This document shows positions 1 through 10,400 of a stretch of 26,716 nucleotides of DNA, in pieces. This DNA is from an uncultured Lachnospiraceae bacterium (lineage in GTDB: Bacteria > Bacillota > Clostridia > Lachnospirales > Lachnospiraceae). The translations under genes were made by a program, and so were the position numbers. Each line of letters starts with the position of its first letter. Position 1 is the first letter of the stretch. The DNA is taken from assembly GCA_905203555.1 (NCBI GenBank), contig CAJKWK010000038.1:1-26716 (forward strand). The letters are read 5' to 3'. The notes under the pieces were generated by a model. That model saw only the letters and a list, made by a program, of their open reading frames with translations. It ran no database searches and was not told the DNA's origin.

Positions 1-3000
1 CGACAGATCATGCGGACACTTACAAAGCGGTCTATTATGTGGAACCGGTAAATCAGGAGCATCCGAAGTACCAGATCAGCCGAAAACTGATTGTGCGTGA
101 GAAAGAAACAGAAGTACAGACAGAGGCGGCAGGAGGTGAAGCAATGACCGAATCCAAAACAGCTGGCAGTGAACAGCAGACAGAGGAAGCGGAGGATTCA
201 GAAGCAGACTCGGAATTGCTTCCAACAGAAAAAGTGACGGAAAGTGAGATAGAAGAATTTGATTCTCAGGCAAGCGAACTATTACCGGACATGGAAGAAG
301 ATACTGAAAATACAACAGATCCGGAAACAGGTCTTACAGTATCGGATGCAATGGAGCAGGCGGAAGAAGGAATTGATTTATATGCCATGGAAGCTGGTGA
401 AACAGTCACTTTTATGGCAAAGACAAGTGCAAGAAGTGTACAGAAAGTATCTGTTACCAGAGGAACACTGTATCGTTATGCAGATTATGGTTATGGTTCT
501 TATCTGACCTATCAGTATACGGTTCAGTTTGGAAATGTATCTGCGACTGCTTACTGTGTACAGCCATCAAAACCGGGACCAGGAACAGGTAATTATACCA
601 TTAGTAAAGTCGGAGATGGAAAAACATTAGCTAAGGTATGTTATTACGGAACCAAGGCAGCAGGAGATGAAGGATTTTTTACAGAAGAGAATGGTTATGG
701 AAATCTTAGTGCTGGAGCAAAATTCATTCTTGTCCATCTGGCGGCTTCGTATGCTAATGGAAGTGGCGATGCTTTTTCCGGAGCGAATAGTACAGCCAAG
801 AATTTAGCAATGAAATTGTATAATTATTGTGTTTCACAGCCGGAAATACCGGATGTAGCAATGTCATTTTCTGATGCAGATGTTAAAGCTTATGTGGATG
901 GCAATTCACAGAGAACCAAAGATATTACATTCAAAGCAGATAAGCTACAGACAATTACGATGAAGCTTCCGTCTGGTGTGAAACTTCATAATCTGAGCAC
1001 AGGCACAACCAGTAAAGCCGGTGCAAGTGTAGAAATTTGCGGAGGAACAAAGTTTTATCTTTCTGCACCACTGACACAGGTGAGTGACGTGGCACAGAGC
1101 TGGTCTTCTACAATGAAGGGAAGTATTACAAAAGATTACTCTGCTTATAAAATTACCACCGGATCTGACACGCAGGATCTTGCGTTGGTATTTGGTGAAG
1201 GTATAACAGATGAAAAATATATTGACTTCAAAGTATCCTGGATTGAGCAGGCTACGATCGAAATCGTAAAGAAAGACGATACAGCGGATGTTAATCTTGC
1301 AGGTGCAGTGTTTGGTGTATACAGTGATGAGGCTTGTACAAAGCTGATCACTCAGATGCCGGCAACAGATAAAAATGGAAAATCCTCTGTTACGATCATT
1401 AAGACACAGGATACCGTTTATCTGAAAGAGATCACAGCACCACAGGGATATGTGGTAAATGCAACGGCAACAAATGTGAAACTGGTAGCAAATAAGACCT
1501 CGGCTGTGACCGTGGAAAACAAGGAACAGCTGGCAGAACTTACCATTTATAAAGAAGGACAGGTTCTGACAGGAGCAGAGGTCAGTGAGAGCGGAACTGT
1601 ATTTCAGTATGAAAACCGCAGACAGAAAAATGCTGTTTATAACGTGTATGCCGGAGCGGATATCGTTACTGCTTATGGCACAAAAGTGTACAGCAAAGGT
1701 GATCTGGTAAAAGAGAACCTGACTACAGGTGAGAATGGTTCTGTCATACTGAAAAACCTGCATCTTGGGACCTACGTGGTAAAAGAAACAAAAGCACCGG
1801 ACTCTTTCTATAACGGCAGCGAAGAAAAGTCAGTGACTCTAACTTATGCTGGTCAGAATAAAGAAGTTGTATTTGCAGATGTGACTTTTAACAACGAGAG
1901 ACAGAAAGCAGCTGTTTCTGTAGTAAAACAGGATAAAGACACCAGGAAACCACTGAAAGGCGGTATTTTTGCTCTGTATGCATCCGATGATATCAGAAAT
2001 GCAGACGGAACCGTTGTTGTGAAAAAAGGAACGCTGATTGAGAAAGCAACTACTGGCGCAGATGGAACTGCAAAATTCACAGCAGATCTTCCGATTGGAT
2101 ATTCCTATTCTGTAAAGGAAGATCAGGCACCGGAAGGTTATGTAAGAAATACAGAAGATGTGTATACGTTCAAGTTTTCTTACACCAATGATAAAGAAGC
2201 AACCGTATCTTTTGCCCATACCTTCAGCAATGACCGTGTGACAGCAAAGATCAATCTTTATAAGGTGGATAAAGAGACAGGAAAAGCAGTACCGCAGGGA
2301 GATGCCACACTGAAATGTGCAGTTTATGGTCTGTATGCCCGTGAAGATATTGTGCACCCGGATGGAGCAACGGGAACTATTTATAAAGCAGGAGAGCAGG
2401 TAGCTTCTCTTACAACAGATGACAAAGGACAGGCTTCTGTAAATGGCTTATATCTTGGCAAATATTATGTCAAAGAGATTACTCCGCCGACCGGATACCT
2501 GGCAGATGCAGAAGAGCATGATCTTACGTGCAGTTATGAAGGAGATATGACAGCAGAAGTAAAAAGAGAGTGCACTTCCAGTGAGCAGGTCATCAAGCAG
2601 CCATTCCAGATCATCAAAGCAGCCAACAATGGAAAGACAGATGCAGATCTGTTATCCGGAGCTGGTTTTACAGTTTATCTGAAATCTTCCCTTACAAAGA
2701 AAGCAGATGGAAGCTATGATTTTGATTCTGTCAAACCAGTAGTGAGTGGAGAAAATGGAGCTACTGAGATTTTCACAGATGAAAAAGGGTATGCCTGCAG
2801 TATTCCATTACCATTTGGAAGCTATATCGTGCGTGAGACAACAACACCGCACAATTACAAGCCGGTCGATGATTTTGAAGTGAATATCACGGAGCATCAT
2901 CCAAATGAGCCGCAGATCTGGCGAGTGCTTCTGGATGAAGAGTTTAAGGCAAAACTAAAAATCGTGAAAAAAGACGATGAAACAAAAAAATCCGTATTGA

Positions 3001-6000
3001 TTGCCGGAACAGAATTTAAGGTATATGACCTGGACAACAAAAAGTACGTGGAACAGGTAACAACTTACCCAGTGACAACAACCCATAAGTCCTATTTTAC
3101 GGACAGCCAGGGATATCTGATTATGCCGAAGAATCTGAAGATCGGACATTACCGGATTGAGGAAGTCAACGCACCGGAAGGGTACACAATCAACAAGAAC
3201 TATGTAGAGATTGCGGTGGATGCAAACACAGCATACCAGATGGATTCTGAGAGCGGAGATGCCATTATTACGGTAGATTACGAGAACCATCCGGTAAAAG
3301 GAATGCTGACGATCTATAAAAAAGGTGAGATGCTGACCGGATACAAGAAGGATTTTGTTTATGAAGAAAGATACCTGAAGGGTGCATCATTTAATGTCTA
3401 TGCAGCTGAAAATATCTATACACCGGATTATCAGAAAGATGAAAACGGAAACAGACAGCTGATCTATGCAAAAGATGCACTGGTAACAGCGGTAACGACT
3501 GGAGAAGACGGAAAAGCAGTTGCTGATAATCTGCCACTTGGTTCTTACTATGTAGTAGAAAAGACTGCACCGGAAGGATTTGTCCTGAACCATGACAGAT
3601 CAGATGTCGCATTTGTCTATGCAGATCAGGATACACCTGTGATCGAACAGGAAGTGACTGTTGGCGATGACCGACAGAAAGTTGCAATCCAGGTAGAAAA
3701 ACAGGATGCAGAAAATGGTACAACCGTAGCTGGAGCTGTCTTTGGTATCTATAACAAAGAAGATATCAAGGCAGATGGAAAAGTAATCGTGAAAGCAGAC
3801 ACACTCTTACAGGAAATGACTTCTGATAATGATGGTCTTGCAGCATGTACGCTGGATCTGCCACTTGGACAGTATTATGTGAAAGAGTTAAAAGCACCGG
3901 CGGGATTTGTATCCTCTGATGAAGTTCTGAATCTGGATGCTTCTTACCAGGGACAGGATGTGAAGACAGTAAAACTGAAAACTGTGAAAAAGAACCAGCC
4001 GACAACAGTAGAAATCACAAAATCTGATGTAACAACAGGTGTGGAACTGGATGGGGCAAAACTCACCGTTCTTGATAAAGAAGGAAATGTTGTGGATCAG
4101 TGGATTTCTGTAAAAGATCAGCCACATGTGATCAAACGACTGACAGTTGGAGAGGAATACACCCTTCGTGAGGAAATGGCACCTTATGGTTATCTGAAAG
4201 CAACGGATGTGAAGTTCACGCTGGAAGATACCGCAGAGATTCAGAAAGTAGAGATGAAAGATGAAGTACCGACAGGACTTCTGATCATCAACAAAAATGG
4301 AGAGTTTTTGGATAAAGTGACACTTCTGGATCATGTAAAAGGTACTGTGGAGCATCTCTTTGAATATGTAACTGGAAGTCTTACAGATGTAACTTTCGAT
4401 GTATTTGCTGCGGAAGATATCAAAGCGGCAGATGGTGTCAGCGAAGATTATTTCAAAGCAGATGAAAAAGTAGGAACCATTACTACGGATTCCAATGGTA
4501 TTGCACAGATGGGAGATCTACCGGCTGGAAAATACTATGTGAAGGAAGTAAAAACAGCCCATGGTTATGTGCTGGACGGAGAGCCGAGATATGTTGACCT
4601 TTCCTACCGGGACCAGAATACACCAGTCATCACTTATGATGAAAAATGGCAGAATGCCCGTCAGAAAGTAAAGGTTACGGTTCTGAAGAAAGAAAAAGAC
4701 ACAGAACGTGTTCTTGCAGGTGGTGTCTTCGGTCTTTATACCAGTGAAGATATCAAAAATGCAAAGGGCGAGGTACTTCTTGAGAAAGACAGTTTGATCG
4801 AGCAGCGAGTAACAGATGAAAAAGGACAGATTACTTTTACGGCAGATCTTCCGGTAGACGGAAAATACTATGTGAAAGAAATCTTTGCACCGGACGGATT
4901 TGTTACAACAGAAGAAGTACAGGAGTTTACCTTTGAATATGCCGGAGAAGACCAGACAGAAGTAAGCTACGATTTTACTTTTGAAAATCAGCCAACCACA
5001 GTGGAGCTGACCAAAACAGACCTGACAACAGGTAAAGAACTTCCAGGTGCACACCTGAAAGTGACGGATTCAGATGGCAATATAGTAGATGAATGGACTT
5101 CTACGGAAGAATCCCATGTGATCAAAGAACTGGTTGTTGGTAAGGAATACACCATGACAGAGACAAAACCGGCAGATGGATATGTTACTGCAGAAAGTAT
5201 TACCTTTACAGTAGAGAATACAGCAGAGGTTCAGAAGCATGATATGAAAGATGATGTGACAAAAGTAGAGATCAGTAAGACGGATATCACAGGAGAAACT
5301 GAGATTCCGGGTGCGAAACTGACGATTCTCGATAAGGATGATCAGGTAGTAGAGAGCTGGACTTCCACAGAGGAAGCACACTATATCGAAAAACTGCCAA
5401 TCGGTAAATATACCTTACGTGAAGAGCAGGCACCGAAAGGATGTCTTCTGACAGGCGATGTGACGTTTGAGGTGAAAGACACCGGAGAAATCCAGAAAGT
5501 GGCTATGAAAGATGATACTGCCAAGGGAAAAGTGATTCTCAATAAGACAGATAAATCGTCAGGAGAACCACTGAAAGGGGTAGAATTTGAACTCCGTGAC
5601 AGCAAAGGAAAGGTTCTGGAAACCTTAAAGACAGACGCTGCCGGTCATGCAGAAAGTAAGCTGTATGAGATTGCCACATTTAAGAACGGCAAATATGATA
5701 CAGCAATCAAGTATTATCTGGTGGAAACAAAAACACTGGATGGATACACACTGGATCAGACCAAGCATGAAGTGACATTTGCTTATGCGAATGACAGTAC
5801 ACCAGTCGTGGAAGTTACTTTCAATCTGACAAATGAGAAACCGGAAGTTCCAGAAACACCGAACACACCGGATACACCACAGTCCTCTGAAGAGACAAAA
5901 GTATCAAATGCACCGAAAACAGGTGACAGCACGAATATCTGGCTGCCAATCCTTCTTCTGGTAATCTCCACAGGAGGCATGGCAGGACTTTATATCTGCA

Positions 6001-6020
6001 GAAAAAGGAAAAGCAAATAA
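1..6020 (+). CDS. Giant SpaA/Cna-B repeat surface protein, 5' end outside the window
   Basis: The reading frame is open from the first complete codon (position 3) to the TAA at 6018-6020, so the gene starts upstream; the GTG at 39 is only the first possible start inside the window. Counting that GTG as residue 1, there are 1993 residues. An acidic linker (about 15-120) is followed by a region resembling Cys-Gln thioester domains, with Cys173 in AYCVQP; a His (233) in VHLAAS sits where the partner Gln might be expected, so thioester function is doubtful. From about 455 to 1900 come some 14 Ig-like SpaA/Cna-B domains. Each ends in a variant of the KE-x-x-AP-x-GY box that carries the isopeptide-supporting Glu, for example KEITAPQGY and KELKAPAGF. 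The C-terminus has a sortase-like signal APKTG (1958-1962), a hydrophobic helix and an RKRKSK tail. It is inferred to be a cell-wall-anchored adhesin or mating-contact protein of an ICE. No sortase gene lies in the window. Confidence 0.9.
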   Translation, partial: TDHADTYKAVYYVEPVNQEHPKYQISRKLIVREKETEVQTEAAGGEAMTESKTAGSEQQTEEAEDSEADSELLPTEKVTESEIEEFDSQASELLPDMEEDTENTTDPETGLTVSDAMEQAEEGIDLYAMEAGETVTFMAKTSARSVQKVSVTRGTLYRYADYGYGSYLTYQYTVQFGNVSATAYCVQPSKPGPGTGNYTISKVGDGKTLAKVCYYGTKAAGDEGFFTEENGYGNLSAGAKFILVHLAASYANGSGDAFSGANSTAKNLAMKLYNYCVSQPEIPDVAMSFSDADVKAYVDGNSQRTKDITFKADKLQTITMKLPSGVKLHNLSTGTTSKAGASVEICGGTKFYLSAPLTQVSDVAQSWSSTMKGSITKDYSAYKITTGSDTQDLALVFGEGITDEKYIDFKVSWIEQATIEIVKKDDTADVNLAGAVFGVYSDEACTKLITQMPATDKNGKSSVTIIKTQDTVYLKEITAPQGYVVNATATNVKLVANKTSAVTVENKEQLAELTIYKEGQVLTGAEVSESGTVFQYENRRQKNAVYNVYAGADIVTAYGTKVYSKGDLVKENLTTGENGSVILKNLHLGTYVVKETKAPDSFYNGSEEKSVTLTYAGQNKEVVFADVTFNNERQKAAVSVVKQDKDTRKPLKGGIFALYASDDIRNADGTVVVKKGTLIEKATTGADGTAKFTADLPIGYSYSVKEDQAPEGYVRNTEDVYTFKFSYTNDKEATVSFAHTFSNDRVTAKINLYKVDKETGKAVPQGDATLKCAVYGLYAREDIVHPDGATGTIYKAGEQVASLTTDDKGQASVNGLYLGKYYVKEITPPTGYLADAEEHDLTCSYEGDMTAEVKRECTSSEQVIKQPFQIIKAANNGKTDADLLSGAGFTVYLKSSLTKKADGSYDFDSVKPVVSGENGATEIFTDEKGYACSIPLPFGSYIVRETTTPHNYKPVDDFEVNITEHHPNEPQIWRVLLDEEFKAKLKIVKKDDETKKSVLIAGTEFKVYDLDNKKYVEQVTTYPVTTTHKSYFTDSQGYLIMPKNLKIGHYRIEEVNAPEGYTINKNYVEIAVDANTAYQMDSESGDAIITVDYENHPVKGMLTIYKKGEMLTGYKKDFVYEERYLKGASFNVYAAENIYTPDYQKDENGNRQLIYAKDALVTAVTTGEDGKAVADNLPLGSYYVVEKTAPEGFVLNHDRSDVAFVYADQDTPVIEQEVTVGDDRQKVAIQVEKQDAENGTTVAGAVFGIYNKEDIKADGKVIVKADTLLQEMTSDNDGLAACTLDLPLGQYYVKELKAPAGFVSSDEVLNLDASYQGQDVKTVKLKTVKKNQPTTVEITKSDVTTGVELDGAKLTVLDKEGNVVDQWISVKDQPHVIKRLTVGEEYTLREEMAPYGYLKATDVKFTLEDTAEIQKVEMKDEVPTGLLIINKNGEFLDKVTLLDHVKGTVEHLFEYVTGSLTDVTFDVFAAEDIKAADGVSEDYFKADEKVGTITTDSNGIAQMGDLPAGKYYVKEVKTAHGYVLDGEPRYVDLSYRDQNTPVITYDEKWQNARQKVKVTVLKKEKDTERVLAGGVFGLYTSEDIKNAKGEVLLEKDSLIEQRVTDEKGQITFTADLPVDGKYYVKEIFAPDGFVTTEEVQEFTFEYAGEDQTEVSYDFTFENQPTTVELTKTDLTTGKELPGAHLKVTDSDGNIVDEWTSTEESHVIKELVVGKEYTMTETKPADGYVTAESITFTVENTAEVQKHDMKDDVTKVEISKTDITGETEIPGAKLTILDKDDQVVESWTSTEEAHYIEKLPIGKYTLREEQAPKGCLLTGDVTFEVKDTGEIQKVAMKDDTAKGKVILNKTDKSSGEPLKGVEFELRDSKGKVLETLKTDAAGHAESKLYEIATFKNGKYDTAIKYYLVETKTLDGYTLDQTKHEVTFAYANDSTPVVEVTFNLTNEKPEVPETPNTPDTPQSSEETKVSNAPKTGDSTNIWLPILLLVISTGGMAGLYICRKRKSK

Positions 6021-6040
6021 GGAAACCAACGGTTATGATT

Positions 6041-6068
6041 GGGAGCTTCTATGTGAGGCTCCCTTTTT
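6041..6068 (+). terminator. Stem-loop with T-run after the surface protein gene
   Basis: GGGAGC at 6041-6046 pairs with GCTCCC at 6058-6063, with an 11-base loop and TTTTT directly after. This has the form of a rho-independent terminator 20 bases after the stop codon. It would separate the surface protein gene from the next genes, at least partly. The stem is only 6 bp, so it may be leaky. Confidence 0.65.
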
Positions 6069-6101
6069 CATACAAAAAATCACAGAAAGGAACAGAAAAC
6101 T

Positions 6102-6242
6102 ATGATGAAAGCAATGGAAAAGAGACAGGAAGCACGAAAAAACCAGGAGAAAACTTTAAAGAGAATGATGGCTTATCAGAAGAAAGCCGAGCAGATGGTC
6201 AGCAGAAAAAGAATGAACCATCACATGATCAGAAAGGGGTAA
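6102..6242 (+). CDS. Small basic 46-residue protein of unknown function
   Basis: The ATG at 6102 follows an AGAAAGG ribosome binding site (6084-6090). The product of 46 residues begins MMKAMEKRQEARKNQ and ends HHMIRKG. It is rich in Lys, Arg, Met and Gln and is probably one charged alpha-helix; there is no signal peptide or membrane segment. The stop (6240-6242) lies 6 bases before the ATG of the DUF5688 gene, and the AGAAAGGGG inside its last codons serves as that gene's ribosome binding site, so the two are probably translationally coupled. I do not recognise the family. A longer frame (6035-6274) overlaps it, but that frame lacks a ribosome binding site, starts inside the terminator hairpin and overruns the next start. 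Small and unproven. Confidence 0.55.
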   Translation: MMKAMEKRQEARKNQEKTLKRMMAYQKKAEQMVSRKRMNHHMIRKG

Positions 6243-6248
6243 AAGCGT

Positions 6249-7337
6249 ATGATGAACAGAAAAGAATTTTATGAATATGTCAAAGACAATGTAAAGGAGT
6301 ATCTGCCAGAGTCTTATAAGGACGCAGAAATTAAACTGCAGGAAGTAGAAAAAAACAACGGGTTGAAGTTGACAGGTATTACGATTCCAAACGGAGATCA
6401 GAGAATCGTACCGACAGTCTATCTGGATTCCCTCTACCAGGAATATATCAATGGAAAAGATGTAGACTCTTGTGTTGGCGATGTGGCTGATATGCGTATT
6501 GAGGCACAGGGAAAAGCAGAATTTTTTGATATGGGAGTTCCAGATATTCTGGATTATGAAAAGATGAAGGACAAATTACAGATGAGAATTTGTGACAAAG
6601 AATGGAATACCGATCGTTTGGCAGACAAAGTAGTCACAGAACACGGAGATTTTGCAGCTTATTATGCAGTAAATCTGGAGGAAAATGGAGAGGGAATCAG
6701 CAGTATTCCGGTAACTGTTTCTCTGATGAACGAATGGGGAGTATCTGTCGAACAGATTCAGGCAGATGCGATGATGGCAGATAAGAACAGAGGAGTGCAA
6801 CTGGTGGATATGACACAGATTGTCGAATCCATGATTTTTGGAGGAACACCAAAGAATCTTTTGAATGAAAAACTGGATATGGAAACTGTGGAGAATCCAA
6901 TGTTCTGCCTTACCAATGAATCTAAGATGAATGGGGCTTCCCTGTTACTGCAGGAAGATATTCGTAAACAGATTGGGGAATGTTTGGGAAGTGATTACTT
7001 TGTCATCCCATCTTCCGTTCATGAAGTGTTGATTCTCCCTGATAACGGAATTTTTCAGGTTCCAGAATTAAATGCGATGGTACAGGAAGTCAATGAGACA
7101 CAGGTGGAAAGACAGGAACAGCTTTCTGATAAGGTTCAGTTCTGTGATAAAAAGACAGCAGTAATGGAAAATGCTGAGCGCAGGGAAGCACGTCTGGAGA
7201 AAGAAAAAGCAGCTGAAAAAGCGGAAGTAAAAGGTGGAATCCATGGAAGATTGGAGAAAGCTAAGGCAGAAATCAAGGCAAAAGAGTCAGACAAAGTGCC
7301 AAAGAATAAGTCAAAAGATCTTGCCACAGCATTATAA
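6249..7337 (+). CDS. DUF5688 family ICE accessory protein
   Basis: This 362-residue cytoplasmic protein has an N-terminus (MMNRKEFYEYVKDNVKEYLP) typical of DUF5688 proteins, which sit in conjugative elements of gut Firmicutes next to giant helicase genes. Their biochemical role is unknown. The start is the ATG at 6249, about 9 bases after AGAAAGGGG; a second ATG follows at 6252. The segment at about 300-362 is a highly charged helix ending in a GGIHGRLEKAK-type tail. That tail resembles the C-termini of the two large proteins downstream. There are no membrane segments or recognisable catalytic motifs. It is flanked by the 46-residue gene and a hairpin. Confidence 0.8.
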   Translation: MMNRKEFYEYVKDNVKEYLPESYKDAEIKLQEVEKNNGLKLTGITIPNGDQRIVPTVYLDSLYQEYINGKDVDSCVGDVADMRIEAQGKAEFFDMGVPDILDYEKMKDKLQMRICDKEWNTDRLADKVVTEHGDFAAYYAVNLEENGEGISSIPVTVSLMNEWGVSVEQIQADAMMADKNRGVQLVDMTQIVESMIFGGTPKNLLNEKLDMETVENPMFCLTNESKMNGASLLLQEDIRKQIGECLGSDYFVIPSSVHEVLILPDNGIFQVPELNAMVQEVNETQVERQEQLSDKVQFCDKKTAVMENAERREARLEKEKAAEKAEVKGGIHGRLEKAKAEIKAKESDKVPKNKSKDLATAL

Positions 7338-7357
7338 AGAGTAACAACGATGATTTT

Positions 7358-7387
7358 AAGGGGACTGTGCCAAGCAGTCCCTTATTT
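7358..7387 (+). terminator. Stem-loop between the DUF5688 gene and the helicase gene
   Basis: GGGACTG (7361-7367) pairs with CAGTCCC (7375-7381) around a 7-base loop, followed by TTATTTTAT. It can act as a partial rho-independent terminator or as an mRNA-processing hairpin. It ends only a few bases before the AAGGAG site (7394-7399) of the next gene, so downstream expression needs read-through, antitermination or a promoter that I do not see in the gap. Confidence 0.6.
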
Positions 7388-7405
7388 TATGAAAAGGAGT
7401 AGCAC

Positions 7406-10400
7406 ATGGCAAATAAATTATATGCAATGGAACAGCTGACGGAAGAGGTAGCAAAAGATGTAGCTGCCAGTCCGCAGGAATGGATGCGGTTCCTAAACAC
7501 GGCATCCAGACTGTATAAGTATACTTTTCCAGAACAGCTTTTAATTTATGTACAGCGACCGGAAGCAACTGCCGTAGCATCCATGGAAATCTGGAATCAG
7601 AAGATGTACCGCTGGATCAAAAAGGGATCCAAGGGGATTGCCTTGATTGACAATACTTCCGGACCGAAAACAAAACTTCGGTATGTATTTGATGTGCAGG
7701 ACACTTATAAAGTGCGGAATCTTGGAAAGGATCCTCAGTTATGGAATCTTCCAGTAGAAGGAGAACATCTGGTGGCAGATTATCTGCAGGAGCAGTTATC
7801 ACTGGAAGATACAGAAGGAGGACTTGCTGAAAGTCTGCATCAGGCAGCGAAGGAGAGTATGCAGGAATGGCTTCCAGATGCATTGGAAGAACTGAGACTG
7901 GATGTGACAGGGACATTTTTGGAAGAACTGGACGAACAGAATCAGAAAGTAGAATTTCGGGAACTGATGACAAATAGTGTCTGGTATGTATTACTAAACC
8001 GGTGTGGACTGGATGTACAGGAATATCTGGATGTAGAGGATTTTCGGCATATTACGGACTTCAATCAGCTGAAAATATTAGGACATCTGGGAAGTGCAGT
8101 CAACGAGATCAGCAGACCAGTCCTGATGCAGATTGGACGATATGTTCTGAATGATCTGGAAAATGACCTGAAAACGGTTGCAAAAGAAAAAGAAGTAGCT
8201 TATAATGAATTTAACACGTTAATTCGTGAAAGTAATGCGAGTAACACAGAAGATAGAGAAGAAAATAAGGAGGAAACGGATTATGAGAGAGATCAGTTAC
8301 AGCCAGAACGGAGAGTATCAGATTCCGGATATCAGTCTGGAGGAGACGAGAGGAACGATTGGGAAGTACGGAATGATGAGGAAAGAGTATCTGAGAAATC
8401 ACAAGGTAGCCAGGTTCAACATTCTGACACTGCAGAACCGTCTGGACAGTCATCTGATGGAAATCGACAGCCAGGCAAGGCAGAGAGTAGACAACCTGAT
8501 GTCAGAACTTCTGGAGAAAAACCCGGCACCGGACAAAATGGCAGACGGGATGGTATGGACCAGACACATGAACCAGATCAAAGCACAGGCAGAGGAACTG
8601 GTGATTCAGGAGATTATTTACAATTAAGTCTGTTCCCAACAGAAGAGGAACAGTTAGGAGAAATAAGGAAAGCGGCAGCTGCATTAGAACAGCCAGCCGC
8701 TTTTCTTATTTCTGATGAAGTGGTAGACGATATTCTCCGAACAGGAAGCGGACAGAAAAATACACTGTTTCACATTACTGCAAGATTGATCGAAGGTTTG
8801 GATAATGAAGAAATGCAAAGCTTCTTGAAAGAGGAATATGGTACTGGAGGAAAAGGATTTACCATAGATGGTCAGAAAATCAGTATCTGGTACGACAACG
8901 ATGGTATCCGTATCCGACGAGGCGACTCTGCAAGAAGAAACTTTGACCGTATCGTTACGTGGGAAGAAGCTGCTGACAGGATTCGGGATATGTATGAGGA
9001 GGGAAATTATGTTGATAATCTTATCTCCAATAATGCTATCGAGCAGGAACAGAAGGAAATGACAGATCTTCTGGCACTTCATTTCCGTGATACGAGCAGA
9101 AACAGAGAAGAACGGTTGTCTTATTCTGACTGGCAGGATGTAGTTGGGGCGGCTTGGACAGATTCGGAAGAAGCAGCTGCGACAGCCTATCGTTTTGAAT
9201 GGCTTCAGGAAGATATGGAAAAGAATCCAGAAGATTACCATCGTTGGGAAATCCAGCACAATCCGGAATATTTCCAGCGCTATAAAGATCTCCAGAGGGA
9301 GCGTTCCTGGGTGGATCAGCAATTCAAGGTAGAGCGACCGGCACTATCCTTTATCACACAGGATGAAATTGACGCAGTGTTAAGAAGAGGCGGCATTACT
9401 GCAGGAGGACGTAACCGAATCTATGAGTATTTCATGGAACATCATGATATGAAAGATGCAGCTGAGTTCCTGAAAAAGGAGTATGGAACAGGTGGTTCTT
9501 CATCCGGAATACCAGGAGCAGATGCTTCCGACGCATCCCATGATGCAAAAGGATTAAAACTTGCAAAAGGGAAAATTGGCAGTCCAGAGGTAGAAGTTTT
9601 ATTAAAGTGGAACAAAGTTGCAGAACGTGTTCGCCAGTTAATCCGCACAGATGATTATTTGTCACCGGAAGAAATGGAAAAGTACGAAGAACGACAAGAA
9701 GCACAAAGACTGGCAGATTTGGAAGAAGCACAGCAGATGTTAGGAGAACAGCTGGAGCAGGATACTTTGACAGCGGAAGATATAAATGATTTGCGATTAG
9801 TTGATTCAGAATATATGTCCGGTACCAGAACAAAAATCCATGATTTTGATTGCAAAGTTAATGGAGAAGCGAATCGACTTCAATACACATTAGAATATCA
9901 TGATGATGGAGAAGGTTTCACGATTCATACGGAAAAAGATGATATTTGGAATCGAATGTCAACACAAGAATTGGAACGTCTGGATGTAAAACTCGGACAA
10001 GAAGTACTTTATTATCATTATCACAACAAAACAGTAAATGCGGATACCTTAGATGAATTACGGGAAATCAAGGAAGAGATTATGGAGGAAGAGTCCTCAT
10101 ATTTTACTGCTATTTCTCAACGTGTGTGGACAGATTATGATAAAAAAGAAAAAGAATTATCTGGAGAAGTTGAGGTATCGGAAGAAAAAGAATCTTTGGA
10201 AGAGATTAACGGAATATCAGAACCGATTCCAGCAACGAACTTCCGCATCACAGATGATGAGCTTGGACAGGGTACAGCAAAAGAAAAGTTCCGTGCCAAT
10301 ATCAGGGCTATCCAGTTGTTAAAGAAATGTGAGGATGAGAATTGCAATGCAACACCGGAAGAACAGGAAATTTTATCCAGGTACGTTGGCTGGGGAGGTC

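Noticed and set aside
945..1763. Long minus-strand frames inside the surface protein gene
   Set aside because: They result from the repetitive codon pattern of the Cna-B domains; composition is implausible and no start signals are seen.
1260..5800. Regular repeats that could suggest a CRISPR-like or tandem-repeat array
   Set aside because: The repeats are diverged protein domains of 80-130 residues in one open frame, not identical short repeats with unique spacers.
6035..6274. A 79-codon + strand frame overlapping the 46-residue gene
   Set aside because: It starts in the terminator hairpin without a ribosome binding site and runs past the start of the DUF5688 gene.
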